From Paraburkholderia graminis C4D1M (lineage in GTDB: Bacteria > Pseudomonadota > Gammaproteobacteria > Burkholderiales > Burkholderiaceae), in the NCBI RefSeq assembly GCF_000172415.1, contig NZ_ABLD01000002.1, positions 124,001 through 188,000 of the forward strand: DNA of 64,000 bases, written 5' to 3'. Shown piece by piece: positions 34,531-42,506 of the stretch. The position numbers and the translations under genes are program-made. The notes below the pieces were generated by a model that had not been told where the DNA came from, did no database searches, and was given only the letters and a program-made list of their open reading frames with translations. Within the stretch, counting starts at the first letter, position 1, and every line of letters begins with the position of its first letter.

Positions 34531-35202
34531 ATGCTGACTGTCCATCATTTGAATAACTCGCGCTCGCAACGCGTCTTGTGGCTGCTCGAAGAACTCGGCG
34601 TTCCGTACGAGATCAAGCGCTATGAGCGCGATCCAAAAACCATGCTCGCGCCGCCCGAGTTGCGCGCGGTGCATCCGCTCGGCAAGTCGCCGGTCATTAC
34701 TGATGATGGGCTGACCATCGCCGAGTCGGGCGCGATTATCGAATATCTGGTCGACAAGTATGGGCAGGGGCGCTTTGCGCCGGCGGCCGGCACGCCCGAG
34801 CGTTTGCGTTACACGTACTGGCTGCATTACGCTGAAGGGTCGGCGATGCCGCCGTTGCTGCTCAAGCTGATCGCGCTGCGTATCGCGAGTGCGCCGATGC
34901 CCTTCTTTGCGAAGCCGATCGCGCGGAAAATTGCCGGGACGCTGCAATCAAGTTTCGTCGATCCGCAGTTGAAGCTGCATCTTGGGTATATCGAGGAGCA
35001 GTTGAGTAAGAGCGCGTGGTTTGCTGGTGATGAGTTTTCTGCCGCTGATGTGCAGATGAGTTTTCCGCTTGAGGCGGCGACGGCGCGCGGTGGGATGGAG
35101 TTGCCTGCTGTGACTGCGTTTTTGCAGAGGATTCATGCGCGCGCGGCGTATCGGCGGGCTTTGGAGAGGGGTGGGGAGTATGGGGTTTTGGGTGGGGGGT
35201 GA
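34531..35202 (+). CDS. Glutathione S-transferase
   Basis: Soluble GST of 223 residues: thioredoxin-like N-terminal domain (MLTVHHLNNSRSQRVLWLLEEL, with Ser12 the likely glutathione-activating residue; VHPLGKSPVI; ESGAIIEYL), then an all-helical domain with WFAGDEFSAADVQMSFPLEA. The start ATG 34531 is used, since the in-frame TTG at 34510 adds residues outside the fold. The last ~200 bases use many T-ending codons and are clearly less G+C-rich at third positions than the neighbours. It is not obviously part of the CoA operon, from which 91 bases separate it. Confidence 0.88.
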   Translation: MLTVHHLNNSRSQRVLWLLEELGVPYEIKRYERDPKTMLAPPELRAVHPLGKSPVITDDGLTIAESGAIIEYLVDKYGQGRFAPAAGTPERLRYTYWLHYAEGSAMPPLLLKLIALRIASAPMPFFAKPIARKIAGTLQSSFVDPQLKLHLGYIEEQLSKSAWFAGDEFSAADVQMSFPLEAATARGGMELPAVTAFLQRIHARAAYRRALERGGEYGVLGGG

Positions 35203-35229
35203 ATGCCTCGCCCGCCCAGGAATTCGTAG

Positions 35230-35259
35230 TTGTGACGCAAAACTCGCGGGTGCTAGACT
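35230..35259 (+). promoter_or_regulatory. Candidate promoter of the efflux pump gene
   Basis: TTGTGA, 18 bases, TAGACT, 160 bases before the pump start at 35420. The palindromic operator at 35295 lies just downstream, where a bound repressor would block transcription. Confidence 0.4.
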
Positions 35260-35294
35260 GAAAAACCCCTCGCCCTCAACAACTTGCCACTAGC

Positions 35295-35317
35295 TTGATC
35301 AACCTCGGGTTGATCAA
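35295..35317. promoter_or_regulatory. Perfect palindromic operator upstream of the efflux pump
   Basis: TTGATCAACC and GGTTGATCAA form a perfect 10-bp inverted repeat around TCG; each arm also contains the self-palindrome TTGATCAA. It lies 102 bases before the pump start. TetR- or MarR-type repressors of drug pumps bind sites of this style; the AraC gene at 37136 is another possible reader. Confidence 0.7.
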
Positions 35318-35419
35318 CATCGCGCCGGGCGGCGGGCCCGTCCGGCATCGCATTGAAACAGCCCACGTTTGCTCGAAGCCGCCGGCAATTTCAAACGATC
35401 GCGGCACAGGAGCCTTCGC

Positions 35420-36931
35420 ATGACCCATTCCATCCACGGCAATAAACGCTGGCTCGCGCTCATGGTGCTGTGCCTCGGTGTGCTGATGATCGTGCTCGAT
35501 ACGACCATCGTGAACGTCGCATTGCCTTCTATCGCCGCGGATCTCGGCTTCACGGAAACATCGCTCGTATGGGTCGTCAACGCGTACATGCTGACGTTCG
35601 GCGGCTGTCTGCTGCTCGGTGGACGGCTCGGCGATCTGTACGGTCATCGCAGATTGTTTCTCGGCGGCATTACGCTCTTCACCGTGGCATCGCTCGCGTG
35701 CGGCCTCGCCAATTCGCAGATCCTGCTGATCTGCGCGCGCGCCGTGCAGGGCCTGGGCGGCGCTATCGTATCGGCCGTGTCGCTGTCGCTCATCATGAAT
35801 CTGTTCACCGAGCCCGGCGAGCGCGCGAAAGCGATGGGCGTCTATGGCTTCGTCTGCGCGGGCGGCGGCAGCATCGGCGTGCTGCTCGGTGGATTGCTGA
35901 CGAACCTGCTGAGCTGGCACTGGATCTTCCTCGTCAATCTGCCTATCGGCATTGCCGTGTACGCGCTGTGCGTCGCGCTCCTGCCGTCCGCGCGCGGTCA
36001 CGCGCACGGCGAACGACTCGACGTCGCCGGCGCCGTGTCGGTCACCGTGTCGTTGATGCTCGCCGTCTATGCCGTGGTCAACGGCAACGAAGCCGGCTGG
36101 ACGTCGGCGCAAACGCTCGGCTTGCTGCTCGTCGCGCTTGCGTTGCTCGCCGCGTTCCTGATCATCGAGTCGCGCGTGCAGCATCCGTTGATGCCGCTCG
36201 GCCTGTTCCGCTTGCGTAACGTGGCGACCGCGAATGTCGTCGGCGTGCTGTGGGCCGCGGCGATGTTCGCGTGGTTCTTCATTTCCGCGCTGTATTTGCA
36301 GCGCGTGCTCGGGTATCGGCCGCTGCAAGTCGGGCTCGCGTTTTTGCCGGCGAACCTCATCATGGGATTCTTTTCGCTGGGACTGTCGGCGCGCGTCGTG
36401 ATGCGCTTCGGTCTGCGGATTCCGCTCGCGGTGGGTCTGCTGGTTGCCGCGTGCGGTCTTGCGCTGTTCGCGCGCGCGCCGGTGGGCGGCAGCTTCATCG
36501 TCGACGTGTTGCCCGGCATGATGCTGCTCGGCTTCGGCGCGGGCATCGCGTTCAATCCCATGTTGCTTGCGGCGATGAGCGACGTCGATCCGGCCGATTC
36601 GGGGCTCGCGTCGGGCATCGTCAATACGTCGTTCATGATGGGCGGCGCACTCGGCCTCGCGGTGCTCGCGAGTCTCGCGGCCGCGCGCAGCGGCGAGATG
36701 CTGTCGACGCAAAACGCGCTCGCCGCGCTCAACAGCGGCTATCACGTCGCGTTTGCGGTCGGCGCGATCTTCGCGGCGGCGGCGGGCGTGATCGGCGGTG
36801 TGATGCTGCGCGCAGGACGGCCGGGCGCTGCGGATGCTGCCGCTCATGCGGATGCGGGTGATGGACATGGCGTGTCCGCTGCCGAACGTCCGCGGTCGGC
36901 GGGGAATACGGCGGCGACGGAGAACGTTTGA
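35420..36931 (+). CDS. DHA2 (EmrB/QacA-type) multidrug MFS efflux transporter
   Basis: Fourteen-TM drug:H+ antiporter of 503 residues. Motif C/D1-type start (MIVLDTTIVNVALPSIAADLGF, here in pieces MIVLDTTIVNVALP), LLGGRLGDLYGHRRLFL (motif A), and FNPMLLAAMSDVDPADSGLASGIVNTS in the last third. Exports lipophilic compounds in exchange for protons. The ATG at 35420 has AGGAG 7 bases upstream; a TTG at 35369 would add an arginine-rich tail. No membrane-fusion (EmrA) partner is adjacent. It is probably controlled through the palindrome at 35295. Confidence 0.92.
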   Translation: MTHSIHGNKRWLALMVLCLGVLMIVLDTTIVNVALPSIAADLGFTETSLVWVVNAYMLTFGGCLLLGGRLGDLYGHRRLFLGGITLFTVASLACGLANSQILLICARAVQGLGGAIVSAVSLSLIMNLFTEPGERAKAMGVYGFVCAGGGSIGVLLGGLLTNLLSWHWIFLVNLPIGIAVYALCVALLPSARGHAHGERLDVAGAVSVTVSLMLAVYAVVNGNEAGWTSAQTLGLLLVALALLAAFLIIESRVQHPLMPLGLFRLRNVATANVVGVLWAAAMFAWFFISALYLQRVLGYRPLQVGLAFLPANLIMGFFSLGLSARVVMRFGLRIPLAVGLLVAACGLALFARAPVGGSFIVDVLPGMMLLGFGAGIAFNPMLLAAMSDVDPADSGLASGIVNTSFMMGGALGLAVLASLAAARSGEMLSTQNALAALNSGYHVAFAVGAIFAAAAGVIGGVMLRAGRPGAADAAAHADAGDGHGVSAAERPRSAGNTAATENV

Positions 36932-37135
36932 TCGGACGCGGTGCGTGGTGCGCGACGTGATGCGCGGCACGCGGCACGCGGCTCGCTGGCTGCTGAGCGT
37001 GGGCTGGCTGTCGCGCTCACGCTGGTCGCAATGGTCACAACGCTCGCGCCGCTTGCATCGCGTGCATGAACAGCAAAACCGCAAGCCCGATCAAACGCAC
37101 GCGTTCGCAACTAGCTATGCTGGCTTCATGCTGAC

Positions 37136-37981
37136 ATGAGAGCCGCTATGAATCCGGTTGGAAAAGCGCTGTGGTTTATCGAAAGCCACTTTGCCGAAGA
37201 ACTCACGCTCGACGACATCGCCCACTGTGGATGCGTGTCGCGCTTTCACCTCGCGCGTGCTTTCGAAGCGGCGACGGGCGTGCCGGTCATGCGCTACGTG
37301 CGCGGGCGTCGCTTGAGCGAGGCTGCGCGTCGGCTCGCGGACGGCGCGCCGGACATACTGACGGTTGCCATCGACGCCGGTTACGGCTCTCACGAAGCAT
37401 TCACGCGCGCGTTTCGCGAGCAATTCGGGCTCACGCCCGAAGCGCTGCGCGCGCGTGGTCATCTCGACAATCTTGTCATCGTGGAGCCGATCAAAATGGA
37501 CGAAACTCTTCTCACGCATCTGGCGCCGCCGCGCTTTGAAGACGGCAGGCCGTTTCTCGTCGCGGGTCTGAGCGAGCGCTATACGTGCGAGAGCGCCGCC
37601 GCGATTCCATCGCAGTGGCAGCGCTTTAACGAGTACTTCGGCAAAGTGCCGGGCCAGGTGGGCAACGTCGCGTATGGCGTCTGCTACAACGCGGACGATG
37701 CCGGCAACATCGACTACCTGTGCGGCGTCGAAGTCAGCGACTTCTCAACCTTGCCCGCCGAATTCAGCCGCTTGCGGATTGCCGCGCAGCGCTATGCGGT
37801 GTTCAGCCATCGCGAGCATGTGTCGACGATACGGCGCACGTGGAACACGATCTGGAACACGTGGCTGCCGGCATCGGGACACCTTCCCGCCGATGCGCCC
37901 AACTTCGAGCGCTACGACGCGAAGTTCGATCCGGTTAGCGGAATGGGCGGGTTGGAGATCTGGTTGCCTTTGAAGGCGTGA
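37136..37981 (+). CDS. AraC-family regulator with GyrI-like effector domain
   Basis: Regulator of 281 residues. The N-terminal AraC double helix-turn-helix (about 8-105: ELTLDDIAHCGCVSRFHLARAFEAATG, then ILTVAIDAGYGSHEAFTRAFREQFGLTPEALR in pieces) is followed by a GyrI-like/SOUL-type ligand domain (about 130-281, with FEDGRPFLVAGLSERY and FERYDAKFDPVSGMGGLEIWLPLKA). This layout is that of Rob/TipA-like multidrug or stress sensors. It lies behind the efflux pump on the same strand, separated by 204 bases, and may activate it. The start can be 37136 or the ATG at 37148. Confidence 0.9.
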   Translation: MRAAMNPVGKALWFIESHFAEELTLDDIAHCGCVSRFHLARAFEAATGVPVMRYVRGRRLSEAARRLADGAPDILTVAIDAGYGSHEAFTRAFREQFGLTPEALRARGHLDNLVIVEPIKMDETLLTHLAPPRFEDGRPFLVAGLSERYTCESAAAIPSQWQRFNEYFGKVPGQVGNVAYGVCYNADDAGNIDYLCGVEVSDFSTLPAEFSRLRIAAQRYAVFSHREHVSTIRRTWNTIWNTWLPASGHLPADAPNFERYDAKFDPVSGMGGLEIWLPLKA

Positions 37982-38010
37982 TGCGGGTTGGTTTGTGGAT
38001 GGGCGCGTTT

Positions 38011-38035
38011 GGCGGGCGTTTTTATGCTGCCCGCC
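38011..38035. terminator. Hairpin between convergent genes
   Basis: GGCGGGC and GCCCGCC pair around an 11-base T-rich loop, 30 bases after the AraC stop and 40 bases before the stop of the convergent gene at 38075. Likely a bidirectional terminator, although the T-tract is weak on either side. Confidence 0.5.
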
Positions 38036-38074
38036 GTGGTCTTTGCCGTTTGCTTTTGCCTTTGTCTTTGTGAC

Positions 38075-38551
38075 TCAGTGAGGCGCGGCGGGCGGCTGCG
38101 GCGTCGAGTCCACTCCCAATGCAGCGGCGTTTTTCGCGGACGACGTTTTGCCGCGTTTTCCGTCTGTCGTGGCCTTCTGCGACGCGCCGCCTTTCTGCGA
38201 TGCCTCCGCCAGCAGCTTCGCCGCATGGCGCGCGGTGATGCGGCTGTGCGCGACGCCCTTTGCATCCAACGCGATGACCTGGAAGAGCTCGCGGTCGCAC
38301 TCGAGTTCCTGCTGATATTGCTCTGCCGTGTCCACCAGCAATTCGATCAGCTTCTGGCGACGCTGACGCTCGTCCCGCGTGAGCGCAGGATTCCTATGTA
38401 TCGACGACGCGAGTGTGATCAGTGTGTCCAATTGTGTCAGGCTCCGGTCGCAGAGGTCGAAGGCTGAGAGGGCGAGCTTTTCGTATTGGAGGGCGTCGAC
38501 GGGGGGACGGGTGGGCGTCGTGGGTTGCGGCTTGAGTGACTTTTTGGTCAT
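38075..38551 (-). CDS. Conserved hypothetical protein with lysine-rich tails
   Basis: Protein of 158 residues, not recognised. A basic, proline-rich start (MTKKSLKPQPTTPTRPP) leads into a helical core with LSAFDLCDRSLTQLDTLITLASSIHRNPALTRDERQRRQKLIELLVDTAEQYQQELECDRELF in pieces. A K/S/A-rich tail follows. The core looks like two or three amphipathic helices. No signal peptide or membrane span. The start ATG 38551 follows GGGGAGATCGCACC, a good ribosome site. Possibly a DNA- or granule-associated small protein; no firm clue. Confidence 0.7.
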   Translation of the reverse strand: MTKKSLKPQPTTPTRPPVDALQYEKLALSAFDLCDRSLTQLDTLITLASSIHRNPALTRDERQRRQKLIELLVDTAEQYQQELECDRELFQVIALDAKGVAHSRITARHAAKLLAEASQKGGASQKATTDGKRGKTSSAKNAAALGVDSTPQPPAAPH

Positions 38552-38621
38552 GGTGCGATCTCCCCGTGTTTCGGTGGGTCGCCCGGGCACTCGGTTGAAG
38601 CTGGGTGAGCGGGCATATGGC

Positions 38622-38765
38622 AGGGTTGACAGACCGGTGTTACGTCAAGCCGGCGAGCCTTGCGGCTCCCCCACCACAGCCCGCCCATTGAATATAGACG
38701 CGCAGCAGCAGACGCACTCCCGCGTGAGCGGGGTGCGGACGTAACAATCAGGCTGTCAAACCTGG
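38622..38765. mobile_element. MITE-like 144-bp element with imperfect terminal inverted repeats
   Basis: The left end CAGGGTTGACAGACCGGTGT plus TACGTC (38622-38647) is an imperfect reverse complement of the right end GACGTAACAATCAGGCTGTC plus AAACCTG (38739-38765), with about 21 of 26 positions matching. Inside are two hairpins: GAGCC-TTGC-GGCTC near 38655-38668, and a strong one near 38714-38736 with CCCGC-GTGA-GCGGG at its tip. No protein is encoded; the open frame that crosses it is incidental. The size, ends and internal structure fit a non-autonomous repeat or a structured RNA element, sitting at the left border of the low-GC island. Confidence 0.65.
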
Positions 38766-39139
38766 TCGCGGATGTCTCCCGGCGACTCGATGATTATAAG
38801 GGACGCGATTGAGGTTGCTGCAAGCCCCGCGGCTGATGTTTGTTGATTTAGCCGAGGGGGATAGGACGGGTAGGACAGCGGACTCGGTGGTCAAAAGAGA
38901 AAGGCCTTGTGCTACGCAAACCTTGCTCGAAGGCCGGCGAAAACGGTTCTTCTGCCATGCTCATGCCGATGTAATCGCGAACTGTCTGGAGGCAATCACG
39001 GTTGTCTCACCGTAGCCAACGACACGGATAGTGAATCCACACGACATCCGAGCACGTCTAGATTCGAGGTGGCCGTAGCGCCGCTATCGCGGGATACCTA
39101 TGATGCTACAGTCGTGGAAACGTCATAGGCGAGGCTCGC
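38766..39139. other. Gene-free stretch of 374 bases at island border
   Basis: No convincing open frame, RNA or terminator. Base composition falls below the flanks, and short frames (near 38809 and 38907) lack ribosome sites and family resemblance. Probably decayed sequence next to the repeat element, plus the promoter of the gene at 39140. Confidence 0.5.
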
Positions 39140-40417
39140 ATGGCAAATCGTATTGATGAAACTTGGCACCGCTTGCGCGAGTGGACGTACGGCTCGACGC
39201 CATCGGAGCGACTGGCTGCTCTAATTCTCGATCACGAAAGATTCGAATCCATTGATCCGAGCCACCCGCTCGGAGGAAAGGATGGCGGCCAGGATGCTCG
39301 ATGCACATACGCCGGTGAACGTTGGATCATGGCAGTCTATTTTCCTCGTGGTCAAAAGGACTTCCGTGAAATCAAGGATAAATTCATTGCGGACGCCGAG
39401 AAGGTCAAAGCGAACCGCGCTGCAGGCATCGTATTTGTGACCAATCAAGAACTAAAGCGAAATGAGCGTCGGGAACTGGAAGACTATGCAGGTGACTTGA
39501 AGGTCGAACTGTTTCATCTGGAGCGCATCGCTACGATTCTAGACCGCCCGGCCATGCAGGCTGTTAGACGACAGTTCCTGTCTATTGGCGAAGATCCCGA
39601 ACTGAATATATACAACCTTGGTGGCGCGGGGGGGAATGCACCAGGCGGGGGCGGCGGAGGTGGCAGTGCAATCGGTGAAGCCCGCGGTGGCGACGGCGGC
39701 GCGGGCGGTAACGTGCACAACTTCGCTGGTACACCCGCGACTGCTCCAGGGGCGGGAGGTGGAGGCGCTGCCGCTTTTGGTCCTGGATCCCAAGGTGGTG
39801 CGGGCGGCCAAGGTGGCGAACTCGTCACGGCTATCCTCAAGGTAACTCCAGGGATGAAAATCCCCGTAAAGATAGGACAAGGCGGCAAAGCCGATCTGAA
39901 CGGTGGTGATGGCGGGGACGGAGGCGATACTTCCTTCGGTGATATCGTTGCCAAGGGAGGGAAAGGTGGAAAGGCCGGATTCAGTGTGATTGTGAGCAGG
40001 AAAGTGTCCGAGGCTGACCTAAAGGCCGGACTGCACATCAGCACTTTGATGCTTGCTGAATGCTGCCACTTCCGAGATAGCCTCGCCTATTGCTTAGCGG
40101 CCGGAATAGAGCACGTCACCTTCGCAAAATTACCGGAAAGGCTTACGTTTGTTCTATTCGGTATCCTGTCCATTGGAAACGCCCAATTGGGCGTCGAATA
40201 CGAGCTAACGGCATCATTCGAGTCATCGGGAGGGAATACGCTTTGGTCGCAGGCGATGAAGGTATATAGCGGGGTGCCTCGCCGAATTGCAAGGCCAATT
40301 TTCGCCCTGTTAATCGACTGTGAAGTGGGTGAGCCCGGCATTTGCTCGGTCCTAATCCACTCAGGAGATCACTGCTTGGGCCGCTTGCCGGTGGAGGTTG
40401 TTGTCCCGGAAACTTGA
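39140..40417 (+). CDS. Mrr-like nuclease domain + glycine-rich linker + C-terminal sandwich domain
   Basis: Orphan protein of 425 residues with three parts. Residues 1-155: an alpha/beta domain with SHPLGGKDGGQDARC (Asp48, Asp52), then WIMAVYFPRGQKDF (Gln72, Lys73). This spacing fits a divergent PD-(D/E)xK fold of the Mrr type (GGxDGGxD ... QxK). Residues about 159-283: strongly glycine-rich (GGGGGGGSAIGEARGGDGG, GGKGGKAG), like a collagen-like or beta-roll linker. Residues 300-425: a beta-rich domain (LHISTLMLAECCHFRDSLAYCL, RPIFALLIDCEVG) that recalls DUF6941-type folds. No signal peptide. AGGCGAGG precedes the ATG. Lower GC than the core genome, so probably acquired. A nucleic-acid-targeting defence role is plausible but unproven. 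Confidence 0.75.
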   Translation: MANRIDETWHRLREWTYGSTPSERLAALILDHERFESIDPSHPLGGKDGGQDARCTYAGERWIMAVYFPRGQKDFREIKDKFIADAEKVKANRAAGIVFVTNQELKRNERRELEDYAGDLKVELFHLERIATILDRPAMQAVRRQFLSIGEDPELNIYNLGGAGGNAPGGGGGGGSAIGEARGGDGGAGGNVHNFAGTPATAPGAGGGGAAAFGPGSQGGAGGQGGELVTAILKVTPGMKIPVKIGQGGKADLNGGDGGDGGDTSFGDIVAKGGKGGKAGFSVIVSRKVSEADLKAGLHISTLMLAECCHFRDSLAYCLAAGIEHVTFAKLPERLTFVLFGILSIGNAQLGVEYELTASFESSGGNTLWSQAMKVYSGVPRRIARPIFALLIDCEVGEPGICSVLIHSGDHCLGRLPVEVVVPET

Positions 40418-40465
40418 ACCGGCTGTTGGTAGCTCCGATGCTACGGCGATGTCGCATGCAGTTCA

Positions 40466-40633
40466 AAGCGGCCGTTGACGAGCGTGCGCCAGCGGCCGAT
40501 TCGGGCCCGGTCTGCACCTGACCGCGATCGGCTCGGTACGACCCACTCCGGTCAGACGATTCTCTCTAAAACGGTCAGTCAGTCTAGCCAGCGTTTTGCA
40601 GACCGGAGCACTATGAAGCGGACGTTGACGAGC
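40466..40633 (+). repeat. Pair of degenerate direct repeats (AAGCGGNCGTTGACGAGC)
   Basis: AAGCGGCCGTTGACGAGC at 40466 and AAGCGGACGTTGACGAGC at 40616 differ at one base and lie about 150 bases apart. Weaker similarity continues for another ~20 bases (CGGCCGATTCGGG versus CGGCCAGTTCCGG). They occupy the 294-base gap before the next gene; no coding role is seen. Confidence 0.6.
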
Positions 40634-40711
40634 TCACCCGATCGGCCAGTTCCGGACGCTCGACATCTCCTTCAAGATCGTCAACAATCAATCGAACCGA
40701 CACTCCAGCGC

Positions 40712-41176
40712 ATGCACAGTCCTTACTGTTCCGCACCGCTCGTTGAAGCCACTGGGGGAGAGCTCCAATGCTCATCGGCGGGCTCATTATTTAGCATCTC
40801 CGTTCGAGAGCAATTCGAGAAGCTCAGGTTGGAGGTCCCCGTTTTACCTTGCGAGTTGACACGGTTCAATCTGGGTAGATGGTTTTGTCCTTGCTGCGGG
40901 AAGGCAACCAACAACGGAGTCTGCGCCAAATGCGGTCCGGTGATCACCAGTCGGCTAGCACGCCAACTGCTGGAATTGGATCCGCACGAGCGCAACCAAA
41001 TCTCTCGACAAAATGACGATAGACAGTCCGGACCGGCGTCAGCCAGTTTCGGCCGTTCGAGGTCGATACGCGAACTGCCAACAATTGTCTCGACCTATGC
41101 GGTATGGACGGCGTTATTTCCATTCGAACGATGCTGCCCGCACAAACTGCGCGCGTGCCTTCTCGGGGAGCCATGA
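40712..41176 (+). CDS. Small zinc-ribbon hypothetical protein
   Basis: Hypothetical protein of 154 residues if read to the next stop. The N-terminal ~95 residues are convincing: an opening MHSPYCSAPLVEATGGELQC (two cysteines), then WFCPCCGKATNNGVCAKCGP with a CxxC...CxxC ribbon, and ARQLLELDPHER. The rest (from about residue 96) is low in structure and overlaps the minus-strand gene at 41114 by 63 bases, so the natural C-terminus may be shorter. The ATG at 40712 is chosen because the domain begins there. Lower GC, orphan, function unknown; RNA or protein binding through zinc is the only hint. Confidence 0.5.
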   Translation: MHSPYCSAPLVEATGGELQCSSAGSLFSISVREQFEKLRLEVPVLPCELTRFNLGRWFCPCCGKATNNGVCAKCGPVITSRLARQLLELDPHERNQISRQNDDRQSGPASASFGRSRSIRELPTIVSTYAVWTALFPFERCCPHKLRACLLGEP

Positions 41177-41395
41177 AAATCGATTTTTGAGCTCGCGATC
41201 GCACGAATCGCAGCATTCAGCTAGTTCGACGTGTTCCCAGTGTTCCAGACGACACGCTTCGGCCCAGATTTGCTCGAAGATGGCTCGGTCGTCGGAATCG
41301 TGACAAATCTGGTCCAATGCAGTCGGATAGAACGTCCATGGCTGTTCCCAATCCGTGAACTTAATCGCAACCGCAATGAGGTCCGGCTTGGCCAT
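41114..41395 (-). CDS. Hypothetical protein, 93 residues
   Basis: Not recognised. Acidic, aromatic-rich protein: MAKPDLIAVAIKFTDWEQPW, then FEQIWAEACRLEHWEHVELAECCDSCDRELKNRFSW in pieces, and a closing AASFEWK. A CCxxC cluster may bind metal. Natural-looking composition, AGGAT before the ATG, and no better frame on the other strand argue that it is real. Convergent and slightly overlapping with the zinc-ribbon gene. Confidence 0.55.
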   Translation of the reverse strand: MAKPDLIAVAIKFTDWEQPWTFYPTALDQICHDSDDRAIFEQIWAEACRLEHWEHVELAECCDSCDRELKNRFSWLPEKARAQFVRAASFEWK

Positions 41396-41770
41396 GATGC
41401 TGATGATCCTGATGGATTCGAATTGTGGAGTGGAACGATATCACGTCGAATGGCCGCTATCGATCGACCCGACGGTCGGCTGTGGGTCGGGCTGAGTCCA
41501 TCGGCGCTTCGAGTTCATCGCCGCGAAGCGGTCATTGGTGTTTCGCATCCCGAAAGCGGCCGGTCGTCAACGCGTATTTCCGACCCAAACCGGTCCTCCG
41601 CAGCCTGGCGGACGGGACGGCGGCTATCGACCGCTGAGCGGTCATCCGTTGGCTGATCCTGGCGACTGGCTAACATCACGAACCGCCCGCGATTCTGCAT
41701 ACTTGCAAACGGTCATTCGAGATGGGGCATCATTGATGCTTCATCGACTATACCGGCCGAAGACTAACCG
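41396..41770. other. Gene-free stretch of 375 bases
   Basis: No supportable gene. It contains an inverted repeat CGACCC ... GGGTCG near 41465-41489 and motifs such as GCGGTCATT and CGGCCGGTCGTCAACGCG, similar in style to those at 40466. Short frames here (for example 41535-41774) are arginine/proline-rich and unlike real proteins. Likely decayed intergenic repeats. Confidence 0.5.
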
Positions 41771-42019
41771 ATGACCGCTGACGACATCAACGCTGGATGC
41801 GCGCAACTGTTCGATATTTGGTGCGAACGCCGCTCTGCACGCCCTTTACGGCATCTACTGAGCGCATGGCCGCTAACCAACGGGTTGACGGACGACTGGG
41901 GTAACCTGTACGAAGCCTTACGCGGACTCCGAGCAAACTGTCGAGAGGACATTTCGGAAGCCGAACTGGTCCACGTTGAAGACCTGATTCGCGCCATCGC
42001 GGCCTTCCTTCAGCAATGA
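41771..42019 (+). CDS. Hypothetical protein, 82 residues (first of a pair)
   Basis: Small cytosolic protein: MTADDINAGCAQLFDIWCER, RPLRHLLSAWPLTNGLTDDW, then a helical end DISEAELVHVEDLIRAIAAF. Balanced composition, predicted mostly helical. Its stop overlaps the start of the next gene (ATGA), so the two form a small operon. No family recognised. Pairs of small helical proteins in an accessory island are often immunity or antitoxin-like, but nothing in the sequence proves that. Confidence 0.6.
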   Translation: MTADDINAGCAQLFDIWCERRSARPLRHLLSAWPLTNGLTDDWGNLYEALRGLRANCREDISEAELVHVEDLIRAIAAFLQQ

Positions 42020-42438
42020 GCGGCGACCGTCACCCCGCTCCACCGGAATCACAAGCCACGTTTATCGCGGAGCTGCAATCTCGCTATGCTGAGACCGGCC
42101 CGGGTCGACTTGTTTCGGAAGCTGACATGGAGCGCTGGACCGAGATCGTCGGAGCGACAAGGCGTGACGCATATGACGTGCTAGCTCGGCATCTCGCGAT
42201 CGGCTTTCACAAAGGTCAATTCTCCTTCGGGTTTTGCGACGCGCTCGCGATCGCCGTAGTCGGCTTTGTGTACGACGATTTCATCTCACTGGGCGAGGAA
42301 TCGTGGCCCTCGTTCTTTAATGAAGTCTATCTAGCCTTTGACGCAGGTGAGGTCGGTCAACCTGGCACGGATGCGGTTGAGGCCTTTGCGCGCCCCATGA
42401 TTGCGAAAATCGTTGAAGATTTGGCCGATGACGCTTGA
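42016..42438 (+). CDS. Hypothetical protein, 140 residues (second of a pair)
   Basis: Acidic, mostly helical protein: TFIAELQSRYAETGPGRLVSEADMERW, then DVLARHLAIGFHKGQFSFGFCDALAIAVVGFVYDDFISL in pieces, and EESWPSFFNEVYLAFDAGEV. Resembles small immunity-type proteins of contact-dependent or polymorphic toxin systems in its size and acidic helical nature (weak inference). Translationally coupled (ATGA) to the preceding gene. No toxin gene with a recognisable secretion signal is adjacent. Confidence 0.6.
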   Translation: MSGDRHPAPPESQATFIAELQSRYAETGPGRLVSEADMERWTEIVGATRRDAYDVLARHLAIGFHKGQFSFGFCDALAIAVVGFVYDDFISLGEESWPSFFNEVYLAFDAGEVGQPGTDAVEAFARPMIAKIVEDLADDA

Positions 42439-42506
42439 ATGTCGCGGCCGAGATTCCGGCGAGTCGCTCATGCTGGCCGAACAACGCCCCATGAGTGTTC
42501 AAGGTA

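Noticed and set aside
35276..37084. 602-codon minus-strand open frame opposite the efflux pump
   Set aside because: Composed of R/H/E/Q-rich nonsense typical of a reverse reading of a transporter gene; the pump on the plus strand has clear family motifs.
38379..38744. 121-codon plus-strand frame crossing the repeat element
   Set aside because: Its C-terminal half is a reading of the 144-bp structured element, and the first half is antisense to the gene at 38075; likely to be mis-annotated in many genomes as a protein.
41535..41774. 79-codon plus-strand frame
   Set aside because: Arginine/proline/glycine-rich sequence over a decayed repeat area, no ribosome site, and it overlaps the start of a better gene.
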